DNA of 64,000 bases from Branchinecta lynchi (Eukaryota; Arthropoda; Branchiopoda; Anostraca; Branchinectidae), in assembly GCA_023053575.1 (NCBI GenBank), contig JAKZAP010000007.1, positions 17,389,508-17,453,507 on the forward strand. The letters run 5' to 3'. A program made the translations under genes and the position numbers. Positions 34,685-46,330 of the stretch are shown in pieces; position 1 is the first letter of the stretch; each line of letters starts with the position of its first letter. Under the pieces are notes generated by a model, which saw only the letters and a list, made by a program, of their open reading frames with translations, was not told where the DNA came from and ran no database searches.

Positions 34685-36405
34685 TTGGGGCCTGTTTCGG
34701 CCCCAACCAATGTACTTCGGTTCAGGGTAACCAGTGTTTTCGCGACTTTCGGTTCTGATGAACCGGTGTTTTTGCGTCAACCAGAATTTGTTTCGGCAAT
34801 CGGTTCCGATCTTCGGTAAGGAAATTTTGGAACGATCGTTACCGTTCACGATTCTGATTCAGCTTCACCGTCATCAACTAGAAAGTAAAAAACAGTGGCG
34901 GAACAACAAGTAGAAAAATCTACTAAAATTAAAATAAGAAAAAATAGAAAATGAATTCTTTATTGATTCTTAATTTAATTTTATATTTTAAAGTTTAAAT
35001 TTGAAGTTTAATCTTCATTTAAATTTTTACTTCTAGTTTTTCAGTTTTTATTTTAATTTAATTGCAATCATCATACATTTAATTTTTAATTTTAATTCCA
35101 TACTTTGATTTTAATTTCTTTCTACCTTCAATTACCTGATACGTCAGCTGAATTTTTTTAGAGTTATATTTCGGCCCTTCTTGACAAGGGCCCTTTTCAG
35201 GGTCAAAGCCGCTCAAGTTGGAAAAACGGAACTTATGAAAATATGATTCGTAGTCACCTTAGGCTGAAGGATTATTTAATTTCAATTTTTAACTTAATTG
35301 TTAATCTTGATTTTTAATCTTAAATTTAATTTAATCTTTAACTTTAATTTTAGTTCTCATTTTAATTTTAATTAGTTTTCAATTTTTCAGTTTTACTTTT
35401 ATTTTTGTATTATTACTAATATTATTTTGTATTATTATTACAGACATAGCATACCCCTTTCACACGAAACTCAGTTAGCTGCTGACAGAGCTGCAGTTAC
35501 AGCTGCAAGTTCTTCCTCTATCTTTAGTAAAAATGGAGGAAGAATTTGTAGCTGCAACTGCAGCTATATCATCAGCCAACTGGGCTTTGTCTGTAGGGTA
35601 TTTCCATTCAATAGAAAATTAAAATTAAAACTGAAAATTTAAAGTTAAATTTTAAAAATTAAAATTAAGAATAAATATTCCTTCAGCCCAAGCTGACTAC
35701 GAGTCGTATTTGACAGTGCAAAACGGATATCATATGTCAGCTGAATTTTATGAGAGTTGTATTTCGGCCCTTCTTGGCAAGGGTCCCCTTCAGGCTCAAA
35801 TAAGCGGCTCAAGTTGGAAAAACAAACTTATTGAAAACCAAAAGTTCGTGTGGAAAACCACAACTTTGTGTGGAAAACCAAAAGTGCATTGTTCCAACTT
35901 GAGCAGCTTTGAGCCTGAAGAGGATCCTTGCCAAGAAGGGCCGAAATTTAACTCTCGAAAAATTCAGCTGACGTATCCATTTTGCACTGTCACATAAAAC
36001 TAAGAAATTAAAATAAGAACCGAAAGCTAGACTTAAAATTTAAATTTAAATAAAAAATCATTGAATTTAAAATTAAGAAATTCGAATTAAAACTGAAAAT
36101 TCAAAATTAAATTAAAATTAGATTTAAAATTATTGAAGTTGAAATTAAGAAATTAAAGTTAAATAAATTAATTTTAAAAAAATTAATAAGAATTCAAGTT
36201 TTAATTATTTTAATTTCAGTAGAATTTTGTGTGTGCTGTTCCTGACTTGTTTTGTATTTCCTGACCGAAAATCAGAACATATAGGCTATTGCAGAACCAC
36301 ATTCTGGTCGACGCAAAAATACAGGTTCATCAGAACCGAAAAGTCGCTGAAACACTGGATACCACTCTGCCCCAACCATTAGTTGGGGCCGAAACAGGCC
36401 CTAAA
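34685..36405. mobile_element. 1.7 kb giant inverted repeat (foldback)
   Basis: The left end (ggggcctgtttcggccccaa, from about 34687) is inverted at about 36382-36402. Corresponding inner landmarks are inverted too: cttttcggttctgatgaacc-type text (about 34740 and 36330), ccttcagcc...gactacgag-type text (about 35270 and 35680), and a central palindrome built from agctgcagttacagctgcaa and its inverse (35490-35560). AT-rich spacers lie between. Penelope-associated text (ttcggcccttcttg) is embedded in both arms. It has no coding capacity. Confidence 0.75.
35715..35992. repeat. Inner palindrome of Penelope-associated text
   Basis: gtgcaaaacggat ... gtcagctgaatttt ... atttcggcccttcttggcaa ... caagttggaa is followed, after a 60-bp spacer, by the inverse order ending attcagctgacgtatccatt and ttgcac. 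Arms are about 110 bp. Confidence 0.8.
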
Positions 36406-36532
36406 CTAATCCGTGAGTTTCATGCTTCCGAATAAGCATGCATAAAATAATACTTTTTGTTCTCTGCTATAAAAATAACATTCTTCAGAATAAGGAGGAA
36501 AAACACGAAACGGATGATCGCATGATAGACTG

Positions 36533-37251
36533 CACTGTCAGAAGTTCAGTAACAGATTGCGCATAACACTTTCAAGAATAACACCTTTTCACTTTGAAAT
36601 AAAGTGTTATGACCAATTAAGTTTATACCATTTCGTGCCTAGATCTCCAACAACACCTTCAATAGGTAAAAAATACTACACTGTCAGAAGTTACATAACG
36701 ACAAAAGAAGGATGCGCGGTTTCAACAGATAACACTTTTCAAGAATAACACCTTTTCACTTTGAAATAAAGTGTTATGACCAATTAAGTTTATACCATTT
36801 CGTGCCTAGATCTCCAACAACACCTTCAATAGGTAAAAAATACTACACTGTCAGAAGTTACATAACGACAAAAGAAGGATGCGCGGTTTCAACAGATAAC
36901 ACTTTTCAAGAATAACACCTTTTCACTTTGAAATAAAGTGTTATGACCAATTAAGTTTATACCATTTCGTGCCTAGATCTCCAACAACACCTTCAATAGG
37001 TAAAAAATACTACACTGTCAGAAGTTACATAACGACAAAAGAAGGATGCGCGGTTTCAACAGATAACACTTTCGGATGTTATCTCTTATGTTTCTTTCGT
37101 TCCTGTCAGTATTTTTACCAATTGAAGGTGTTGTTGGAGATCTAGGCACGAAATAGTGTAAACGTAATTGGTCATAACACTTTATTTCTAAGTGAAAAGG
37201 TGTTATTCTTGAAAGTGTTATACGCTATCTGTTATGAAACTTCTGACAGTG
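36533..37251. mobile_element. 719-bp CACTG-ended element with long inverted ends
   Basis: Starts cactgtcagaagtt and ends with its inverse aacttctgacagtg (allowing for small differences). Inverted ends extend about 150 bp and include ataacactttcaagaataac and acgaaatggtat-type text. CACTG ends recall CACTA/EnSpm elements, though no clear 2-3 bp duplication stands out. The left part contains the triplicated 167-bp block. Confidence 0.75.
36574..37074 (+). repeat. 167-bp unit in three tandem copies
   Basis: Copies at 36574-36740, 36741-36907 and 36908-37074 read the same throughout by eye. Each starts aagaataacaccttttcact and ends cagataacacttttc. The first junction derives from the element end, so the unit equals most of one inverted end. 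Confidence 0.92.
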
Positions 37252-37789
37252 TGGCAAAAAATAACGATCGAAATGAGTGTGAAAAAAATTTGAACTAATA
37301 TGACAGAAAACCAGCTTCTGATATTCTATTAACAATTGAGGTTTTAGACTGGCAAAAAACAGAACAAGTGCGCAAGCGCTCAGACGTGGACTGTATCACA
37401 TTAATGTACAAACAGCTTTAGAACCAAGACACTTCTCTTCCCCAATAACCAAACAAGTATTGAAATAATGTTGTAATCACCCCCCTTTAAAAAACAAATC
37501 GTCTGTACAAATCCAAAGAAATTTTGAAGATCTTGCACGAATAGCATTTGTTCGAACACTGAATGGTCTGCCTGCTAGTCCCACCCTTTAAACGTTTTCC
37601 ATAGCAAGGTAATAACAAGTGCAATAAACAAATTCGTAGCAGACCTTTGTCACAATTGGCATATCATCGATCATATGACAAAACGGTCGAGTTTCCAACT
37701 GTTCATTAAAGATTAAAGTACGTAGCGTCGTTTTATTTAGACCCCAATGCTCACAATCATACCAAGTTTGAACTTGATACCTTTTGATT
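37252..37789. other. Unassigned sequence
   Basis: Nothing recognised. The short text gtgcgcaagcgct-agacgtgga at 37370-37390 also occurs at 28052-28076. Confidence 0.4.
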
Positions 37790-38100
37790 CCTGGCAAGGG
37801 TAACGAACTTTACTCCTGGGCGATCTGGACCCAGTTGCCCATGAACGGGGTGGGTGGGAGAGGTGCAACTTTAAAAGCAATTTCCCAGCCCTAGGATCTA
37901 CGCGTCCAAGGAATTCCATCGTCCTATGTCCAGTTCTGGTCAAGCTATGAACTTTCTTCACTGGGCAATCTGGGCCCATTTGCCCCTGAACTGAGTTGGG
38001 GGGGGGGGACCCCCAAGAGGCACAACTAGCCCAATACCCACAAGTGTACCAAGTTTGAACTTGATACTTGCACTGGTTCACGAGTTATGAGCTCCACAAA
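37790..38100 (+). repeat. Family H tandem repeat, copy 2
   Basis: Units with gggcaatctgggcccatttg, ttgcccctgaactgag and gttcacgagttatgagctcc match 29210-29550, with a G run near 37998-38008. Confidence 0.55.
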
Positions 38101-38379
38101 ATACGGTGAAAACCGGAAACCGAAAGCCGAAAGCTGCTACAGCGCTCGCAATAGTGGATTGTTCCAAGGAACACTCCACTAAAAACACAGCTTTTCGCGT
38201 AACCACGTTCCAACCTGGTAACAACTGATGAGCAACTACAAGGTCGGTTCTAAGCGAAACTCGTCGCAAAGCGCATAACATTGAATGAATTAGGATTGAG
38301 AGAAGGAGATGCTGGTTAGGGATTCTTTAGGGGCCAATCCGATTCCGAGCACCTTTATGCACGATAAACCAATGTACAC

Positions 38380-39060
38380 TGTAAAAAGTTTTACGACACT
38401 TTCCTCTAAATCCAACACTTTTTTTCCCATTCGCAATCTCCTGACGCAGACACTTTATTTCCGTGGTAAATAAACGTTTTATGTTTCAACAGTTGTGGCA
38501 AAGCAGTTCTTGCTCATTCAACATTTTCTGTCAACACTTTTTCCGTGGCAACTCAACGTTTCTGAAAAATCTCAAACAGATTTGGCATAACAGTCTTTGC
38601 TGATTCAACACTTTCCCTCGGCCCCCAGCATTTTTTTAATCGCCCGACAGTTGTAGGAAGTGTATAACACTTTATTTCTGTGGCAACTCAACGTTTCTGC
38701 GATTCAACAGATTTCGAATAACAGTCTTTGCTACTTCAATACTTTCTATTAACGTTTTTTCAGGTTCTCCAGCGTTTTCGGTTGTACGACACTTTTAGGA
38801 AAAGGGAGGAAAAATGTATAACACTTTATTTCCGTGGTAAATAAACGTTTCTACGTTTCAACAGTTGTGGCAAAGCAGTTTTTGCTCATTTCAACACCTT
38901 TATTAATGTTTTCCCAGGTTCCCCAGCGTTTTCCGTTGTGCGACACTTATAGGAAAAGGGAGGAAAAGTGTATAACACTTTATTTCCGTGGCAATTCAAC
39001 ATATCTTGGTTTCAACGCTTCCTGATTAGTCGTTTTCAACCACACCGACAGTTTCTGTCA
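38380..39060 (+). repeat. Degenerate tandem repeat (period about 130-180 bp)
   Basis: The motif gtataacactttatttccgt recurs near 38655, 38815 and 38969, with a related form near 38450, each followed by aacgtttct and ttcaacag; gacactt and cagcgttttc recur between. No coding frame is supported. Confidence 0.7.
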
Positions 39061-40441
39061 ACATTTTTACCCGTATGAGTCCGAACAGCTGCAAAAGTGG
39101 AATTATTATACCGACAATAGCAGTTTCATATAATAGTATATTCCCAGAGCAACATTTCTAACGCCTCGTTAGATGGAACCTAAATTGACCAGTTCAAAGC
39201 CCAATGGTCTCAATGAAGTCTAAGGTCCTTGTCAGCCGCAACCATTGACGGGAGTCTTGGTCTAAGAATGAATTTTGGTTTACTGCTTCAGATAAAACAA
39301 CTGACAGAAAAAAATTAATATAAAAGTTGTAGTCGCCAAAAAATATTGCACTTAAAACAGATGAGTATATAACATAGAACTACGTATTAAGTGGCAGTAT
39401 GTCCCAAAGAATCATATCATCGCTTCAACGGTAAGTTAAAAAGATAAAGCGTTGATCAAGTCTTAAAATTAAAGGGCTCACAACGTGAAAGCTTAATTGC
39501 AAATGTAAGACGGGAACATAGGAATATTCATGTAGATACCAATTGATGCTCAAACTGTCTCCATCGGGGTTTTGAAGTTCAGCCGGTCTCCAAACACGAA
39601 AACTGCGTTCTCCTTGTTGTGAGCGTTTACCTTTACATTTTTAACTTAATATTTTCCAATACTCCATGGAGTGCCGTCAGAACCAGGCCAAACCGCAAAG
39701 TCAAATCCATTCGACTTGAGATCCTATAATGTGCATAGGAAACCTTGACGGACCTTTTTGTCGAACATTGTATGGCTCGGAATTCTGAAGCGAGGTTCAA
39801 CTGCGTAACATTAGTTTCGTGGAGTTCTTGTATGAGCACTCGTGCACCTGGTAGTTCCAAAATCCGCGCCAGGCGCTTGTGCCATGTTGAAACTCAGTTG
39901 AGTTTGTGGAGCAGTGAATGGCCCTCACATTTTAAAAACCATAGTTGCGAACTCCTTAATCAGCATAGCAACAGGCTAAACAGTTCAAACAAATCGTTCG
40001 AAGGACAACGCTTTCGTGGACGCAATCAGTTTTCAGACCCAAATGGCTCGACCTTTCTGAATGCGCTGAAACTCTCCAAGGAGGACGCCATTTTTCTGAA
40101 CTGCAAACACTTTCCAAAAAGATTTTGTATTGACGAATTTACAGTCACAACACTTCTCTGAGCTGCAGACATTTTCCGCAGGTTGACGTAACGACACAAA
40201 ATTTGTGTCGAGCACTTTCTTACATTTAAAACACTTTCCAAGGTTCAACTCCTCTTTCTCTATCCTACCACGAGTTTCTTATTTTCAAAGTTTTCTGTAT
40301 ACATCACCTCGGCGTTCAGAGTTTAGACACATGTATTTTCTTGTTCTTACTATGTTTGATAGGAAACTGAAACGTGTCGTTTTGAAAGAAATAGTAGACT
40401 GAACTATTGGCATTGTAAAACAGAAAAAATAAGAAACAATA
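39061..40441. other. Mostly unassigned sequence
   Basis: A plus-strand frame (39745-40161) and minus-strand frames (39633-39860, 40026-40248) overlap but show no family signature. The motif acactttcc recurs at 40105-40245, suggesting relation to the repeat at 38380-39060. Confidence 0.4.
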
Positions 40442-41773
40442 TCTGGAAGCTCATATGGCACTTGCAAGGCTGGGTCAGAGGATGAAAGTAGGAACTCTTC
40501 AATTCGTGGGTTTGTTGTGATTATTTGTGAGCAAAACCCTTGAGATAATGTGTCCTTGGAAATCACGAGAACGTATCGTGTGGTAATGCATTTGGCTGTG
40601 ATGATGTGCACTTTAGGGGCGCTAGAAATTCATCTGCAATCAAAACTCTTGAAGCAAAAATGATGATGAGCTCATCGGGGGAATGAAGTGTATGTTTTAC
40701 GAAAAGTATCATTTGAACTTTAAGAAATTCAGTTGTAAGCAAAACCCTTGAGGCAAAAATGATCTAATTATGTCAAGTCTCTAATGTTCAAGCCAAGTTT
40801 CATGGTCCTAGCACATCTGGAAGTACCTTAACTCGTGATCACCGGAATTCCAGACCCCCCCCCCCCTATCTAACTCCCCCGCAGCGCTCGAATCCTATCC
40901 AGTTCGGTCACTGATGAATCTAGGGCTTGTGGTTGTTCTTCCCACCAATTTTCATCCCAATCGCTCCAGTCTAAGCGAGTCACAAGATTTACGGCTCCCC
41001 TGTCTGATTCCCATACTTCCCCCTGTGACCCTCCCCCCACAATAATCTTTCCAAATATCAAGTTTCACAAAGATCCGATCACCCGTTCCAAAGTTATACG
41101 TACTTCTAGATTACGGATTCCCTTTCCCTCCACTCCCTCCACGGTGGTCGGATCGGAGAAGTGACTATTTCCAAGTTAGTTTGGCCGGGTCCCTGGTATG
41201 CTTGCCAAGTTTCACTGTCCTAACCCACCTGGAAGTAACTTAACTCCGTATCACCGGAATTCCTCCGTATCACCGGAATTTCCCCCACAGTGTACGAATC
41301 TCGTCTGGTTCTGTCAATGATGTACCTAGGGCTTGTGCTTGTTCCTCTCACCAAGTTTCATCGCGATTCCTCCACTCTAAACGTGTCACATGATTTCCCG
41401 TCCCCCCTCCGCTTCCCCCCCCCCCCACATTCATTGGATTGGGTCCGGCCTTGAAATGGGACATCTGAGACATGACATCTTTCCAAATGTAAAATTTCAT
41501 TAAGATCCGATAACCCGTTCGAAAGTGATGCATATCACTATAATTCCGGATTCTGGCTCCCCTCCCTCCCCCCCACGATGGTCCGATCGGGCAAGAGACT
41601 ATTTCAACTTCTTTTGTCGGGTCCTAATACGCCTGCTAAGTTTCATCGTTCTAACATATCTGGAAGTACCCTAACTCGCAAACACCGGACTACCTAACCG
41701 ACAGACAGACTGACCGACAGACCGACGGAAAACTGATCGGTATATGGCACTTGGCCGGAAGGCAAGTGCCATA
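40442..41773 (+). mobile_element. Family B element, full length
   Basis: Left end ctggaagctcatatggcact; right end microsatellite (gacagacagactgaccgaca) and hairpin tatggcacttggccggaagg ... caagtgccata (about 41743-41773). The inner body has blocks with caagtttcatcg, gtcggatcgg and runs of C. Length 1.33 kb. Confidence 0.85.
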
Positions 41774-41933
41774 AAAATAAAAACCTACCTACGTACCTAC
41801 CATCACGTCCAGCGTATGGCCAATGACCAGCTGTCAAAAATCGTCTTCGAAAGTCGCAACAGTAGCAACATTTCAGTGACGGGCGGAGGGCCAAGATCAA
41901 ATGTGGGGCCCTAAATCCTAGATTTATTAACAA

Positions 41934-43295
41934 GAGCTGGTAGCTCATATCGCACTTGCAAGGCTGGGTCAGAGGATGACAGTAGGAATTCTTCAGTTCG
42001 TGGGTTTGTTGTGATTATTTGTAAGCAAAACCCTTGAGATAATGGGTCTTTGGAAATCACAAGAACGTATCGTTTGGTAATACATTTGGCTGTGATGATG
42101 CGCACTTTAGGGGCGCTAGAAATTCGTCCGTAATAGAAACTCTTGAAGCAAAAATGATGATGAGCTCATCGGGAGAATGAAATGTATATTTTACTCAAAA
42201 GTATCATTTGTACTTTAAGAAATTCAGCTGTAAGCAAAACCCTTGAGGCAAAAATGATCTGATCATGTCAAATCTCTAATGTTCATGCCAGGTTTCACGG
42301 TCCTAGCACATCTAGAAGTACCTTAACTCGTGATCACCGGGATTCCGGACCCCCCCCCCCCCTATCTAACTCCCCCCACAGTGCTCGAATCCGATCCAGT
42401 TCTGTCAGTGATGAATCTAGGGCTTTTGCTTGCTCTTCCCACCAAGTTTCATCGCAATCGCTCCACTCTAAGCGTGTCACAAGATTTACGACTCCCCCCT
42501 CTGACCCCCCCCCCCCCCCAGAATAATCGGACCCGGTTCGGACTTCACATGGGACATCCGAGACACGAGGTCTTTTCAAATATCAAGTTTCATTAACATC
42601 CGATCACCCGTTCCAAAGTTATACGTACCTCTAGATTCTGGATTCTCCTTCCCTCCACTCCCCCCACGGTGGTCGGATTGGGGATGTGACTATTTCCAAG
42701 TTATTTTGGTTGGGTCCCTGGTATGCTTGCCAAGTTTCATTGTCCTAACCCGCCTGGAAGTAACAACTCCGAATCACCGGAATTCCGCCTCCCCCCCCTC
42801 CAACTCCCCCCACAGTGCACGAATCCCGTCCGGTTCTGTCAATGATGTACCTAGGGCTAGTGCTTGTTCCTCTCACCAAGTTTCATCCTGATCCTTCCAC
42901 TCTAAGCGTGTCAAATGATTTTCGGTCCCCCCCCCCCTCCGCCTCCCCCCCCACATTCATCAGATTCGGTCCGGACTTGAAACGGGATATCTGAAACATG
43001 ACGTCTTTCCAATATCAAATGTCATTAAGATCCGATAACCCATTCGAAAGTTATACATGCCACTAAATTTCGGATTCCGGCTCCCCTCCCTCATCCCACG
43101 ATGGTCGGGTCGGGCAAGTGACTATTTCCAACTTAGTTTGGTGGGGTCCCTCATATGCCTGCCAAGTTTCATCGTCCTAGCTTATCTAGAAGTACCCTAA
43201 CTCGCCAACACCGGACTAACCGACCGACCGACCGACAGACAGACCGACGGAAAAGTGATCGGTATATGGCACTTGGCCGGAAGGCAAGTGCCATA
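41934..43295 (+). mobile_element. Family B element, full length, second of a head-to-tail pair
   Basis: Left end gctggtagctcatatcgcac and right-end hairpin (tatggcacttggccggaagg, caagtgccata, about 43265-43295), with microsatellite gaccgaccgaccgacagaca at 43221. It lies 160 bp downstream of the previous copy in the same orientation, and the two are closely similar throughout. Confidence 0.85.
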
Positions 43296-43342
43296 AAAAC
43301 GGGGACCATATAGCAATCAATTTTGTTAGGCTAGGGTCAATA

Positions 43343-43808
43343 ATAGGCGTATTCTCGCCCTTCCCCGAGGACTCTCCGGGGAATCGAAGGGGACGGCGAG
43401 AATAGAGGGACTCACTCCACGGTTACTCCCCGTCCAGAAACAGCGAGAACGCGGGGAATGCTTCCAAAATGGATTTTGCTCGAAAAAAAAAAGGCTGTTG
43501 ATGAAATTGGTCTGGATCAACTTTAGTTTTCGTTTTGTTTATAAAGGCTGTTGATGAAATTGGTCTGGATCAACTTTAGTTTTCGTTTTGTTTATTCTGA
43601 TTGTTTTTAATTAATTTTACATTGCACCAACACCAGCAAAAATTGATTCCCCTCCGAATACGAAAGGGAGTCCTTTTTGATGATGGTGATGATAATCGAG
43701 GCCTTTCCCGTCCGTGGGGACTTGCGAGAACACGGGGAGTGAGCCCCAAGACAAACAAAAACGCGGGACTCCTCAAGTGTCCTCGGGGAACGGCGAGAAT
43801 ACACCTAA
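43343..43808 (+). mobile_element. Family J non-autonomous element, copy 2
   Basis: Ends gtattctcgcccttccccga and its inverse tcggggaacggcgagaatac. It shares its body with 22727-23147 reversed. It includes a perfect 53-bp tandem duplication beginning aaggctgttgatgaaattgg at 43491 and 43544. Confidence 0.8.
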
Positions 43809-44150
43809 TGTCATATCAAGACGTCTTTATCAGCTGAACTATTTTGTACTTTAAATCGAAAATTCACAATGAATCCGGCGGGACAAAAGTTTAAAACATT
43901 GACCTTCGTCTGCAGAGAAATACACGCCACTTCACAGACATCATACTCATCTTTTCAACAGAAATGAAAGTATATGCCCAGGCCGCCCAGGAATGAAGAC
44001 GTATAAGAGTTTTCTCTAAAGGCTCTTAAGCAGACTTGCCAGCTCCCAATAAAAGTACGCCCAAGATTTCTTGATCGTAACTCAACTGATCGATTTTTGT
44101 AAGGTAGAAACGCTGTGACAGCAGCGCCAAAGTCACCGCCAGCTTTAAAA

Positions 44151-44278
44151 ATGATGCGAAACGCGGAAAGTGATTCGGAAGAATATGGTTCGAAGAAAGC
44201 CTTCGACGTTCCAGCGGACCTGGACTTCGACCCCAATGAAGCACCTAAAAGTGGCATGGATTACCTTCGAAGGGTTAT
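44151..44278 (+). CDS. GEMIN2: GEMIN2 (SMN-complex) first coding exon, partial gene
   Basis: Gemin2 is the SMN-binding scaffold of the complex that assembles Sm cores on spliceosomal snRNAs. From the ATG at 44151 (a second ATG follows at once) the frame reads SDSEEYGSKKAFDVPADLD, FDPNEAPKSGMDYLRRV, then meets a canonical donor GTAAGC at 44279. The order FDP, a short proline/glycine spacer and YLRRV is the conserved N-terminal motif of Gemin2, where it contributes to SMN binding. Without splicing the frame ends two codons later (ATG TAA), supporting a real donor. In-frame stop upstream lies at about 44100. I found no second exon downstream within the window; introns here would contain the LINEs at 45049 and 46880. 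Exon phase leaves two bases of a split codon. Alternative: an isolated exon relic. Confidence 0.7.
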
Positions 44279-45048
44279 GTAAGCAATATGTATTACTGAT
44301 TCCTGTGAAAGTAGTATAGGCTTGTATAGAGGCTAGCCTGTAACGCTAGAATAAAGCAAAGCAGTCCTGTGATAAATCCCACCCTCCAAAGCAAAGGCAA
44401 AGTTAAGCAACATTCACAGGGGCATCGCTATCCAAAACTCAAGGGGGGGGGGGTGGCAGGTTGCCCTGCTGCCCATTTCAACTTTGAGTCTCATATGTGA
44501 TAACAAAACTCATGGTAACTGCTAGCGTTGAAGACTGAAGATTAGAAGTCTAGTTGTATCTCCGAGCTCAGAAGCGGTTTGAAGGGCTTGGCCGTGGGAG
44601 GTGATTATTTTAAAATATACGACTGGCAGATGTCATGAAGGCCCAAGAGTCATACCAGTTAAAAACAATAGCAAAGAAACACAGCACTGTATCCGCAAAA
44701 CTATATATCAGACAGAACGATAATGAACTTAAAAGAATCCTGACTGCATACCCTCTACAATGCATATCATGACAATGCCCTAAAGAAGTATCTCACAAAT
44801 TCTCAGACGAGACATTGATTAACCAAGAACAACAACAAAATATGAGGCATTGTATCCCAAAACAACCATGCTTTCTAAACATACCTTTTACCATAATAAG
44901 ATACCGTATTGGTCCAGTCGGATTCTTTGTCTCCAGCTTATTGACCTTCAGGAAGGTACAGCCAAAGGATTTTAGACATTGAAATACCTTCAGAGGTATC
45001 AGAGGGAGTGGCAGAGATATAACAAACTCATTCTAGAAATTCCACGAT
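44279..45048 (+). other. Presumed start of the GEMIN2 intron
   Basis: No coding sequence recognised. A G run at about 44443-44453 follows hAT-like text (caggggcatcgctatcc at 44419), perhaps one end of a decayed element. Confidence 0.35.
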
Positions 45049-45842
45049 TAGAGAGAGAGAGAGAGATAGGTTTATTTAGACAATATCGTTGCTAACAGCT
45101 AATTTACATTGCTTCACCATGCTAAATAACAAACTAACACAAAAAAAAGGAAATTATCACTCGGCTTTGTTTAGCAAATCCGTGAGAAAAGGTACAAAAA
45201 GAATTTCCGTGGCGTGTCGTTCGCGATGCTACTGGAAGAAATTTATTTTGGTAACGCGTACGCTTGTTGGGTGGTAAAATGTCTCGATGCTTGGATTTAG
45301 GAGAAGAAACTTCCCAAACCTCAGGATATTCTGCTCGTATTTTTGGGCCAACGTGGTGAGGTCGTGTCTAACAAGCGCTTCACCATAAGATAGTTGTTGA
45401 TCGCCAATAATAATGAACACAGTCCGCTTTTGCACGGAAGTTCTTGGATGAGTTATACAGTACGCAGTGCTGCAGGTCCCGGTAGTGAGCTTGCATGTTC
45501 CAGGACTGGATGGACGTATGTAAGATAAGCTATCAATAGGCACTGGACACCACAGCCAAATCTACGCATTGTACTTAAAGACTGCAGACTTGCATTTGCG
45601 TTTTTATAAATATTTTCAGCATGCAAGCCAAAAGAACGATCACTGGAAAAAGTAACTCCCAAAATCTTTATTGAGTCGCCAATTGGAAACGGAACATACG
45701 GTTGGCTAAAAGGGCGCTTCAACGGATTGAAGCGTAAGACCTTTGACTTATTCATGTTAATTATCAATTTAGAGACGTTGCACTCGTCAATAAACGCATA
45801 GAAGAAATTGTCACTATTTCTTAACAATCCTGTTTTCAACTA
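45049..45842 (-). pseudogene. 3' end of a CR1/L2/Jockey-type LINE, minus strand
   Basis: On the minus strand, 45839-45453 reads NKSKVLRFNPLKRP, IGDSIKILGVTFSSDRSFG, NASLQSLSTMRRFGCGVQ and LTYVHPVLEHAS; after a frame shift near 45480 it continues SVQKRTVFIIIG, LTTLAQKYEQNILRFG to about 45229. This is the RT thumb and C-terminal region of a non-LTR element. Downstream on that strand are an AATAAA-like signal (aaataaacctatc) and a TC microsatellite (45051-45066 as GA), the expected 3' tail. The catalytic RT motifs are absent, so it is a 5'-truncated dead copy, probably in the GEMIN2 intron. Confidence 0.8.
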
Positions 45843-46025
45843 GGTTATGCCTTTTCTAGACTGAAAACAAAATTAGAGTTGGATAGGCGACAACAATATA
45901 CTTTAGACATTACTTCAGCCTCAGAACTTCCAATGTGCCTCTGTTTTCATTTATAGTTTTTAGGTTAGAGTGGAGCAGCGTACCAAGTTTTGATACCAAA
46001 TCCAGAATAGGAAACCAGAATTAAA

Positions 46026-46330
46026 GAGCGTGTTCCACCCTACTTACCGTAGTTACTATGTATGACGTCACGAATTCTGGCTTTTTGCCGTCAAGGCTCG
46101 AACGATTTTTCTATTTTCCAGCAGGATCTCACGCCAGGGGCGAATCCGACCAATCACGTTACAGAGATGCGTAGTAACTACGCTTACTGCGCTCCCGAGC
46201 ATGGTAAGCAAATAGTAACTATTAGTTACTATTCCGACAAGGTTGGAACAGTCAGCGTAGTAACTTTTCGTGAGGATGGAACGGAAATAGTAACTAATAG
46301 TAACTATTGTTAGAAGGGTGGAACACGCTC
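46026..46330. mobile_element. 305-bp MITE (family K), copy 2
   Basis: Perfect 16-bp inverted ends: gagcgtgttccaccct (46026-46041) and its inverse (46315-46330). The flanks are aaa on both sides, a possible 3-bp duplication. The body has many gtaactattagttac motifs. An open frame inside is incidental. Confidence 0.85.

Noticed and set aside
40860..43000. Possible tRNA or snRNA genes near short conserved blocks
   Set aside because: I looked for T-loop-like gttcgaatc text with cloverleaf spacing and found none convincing anywhere in the window.
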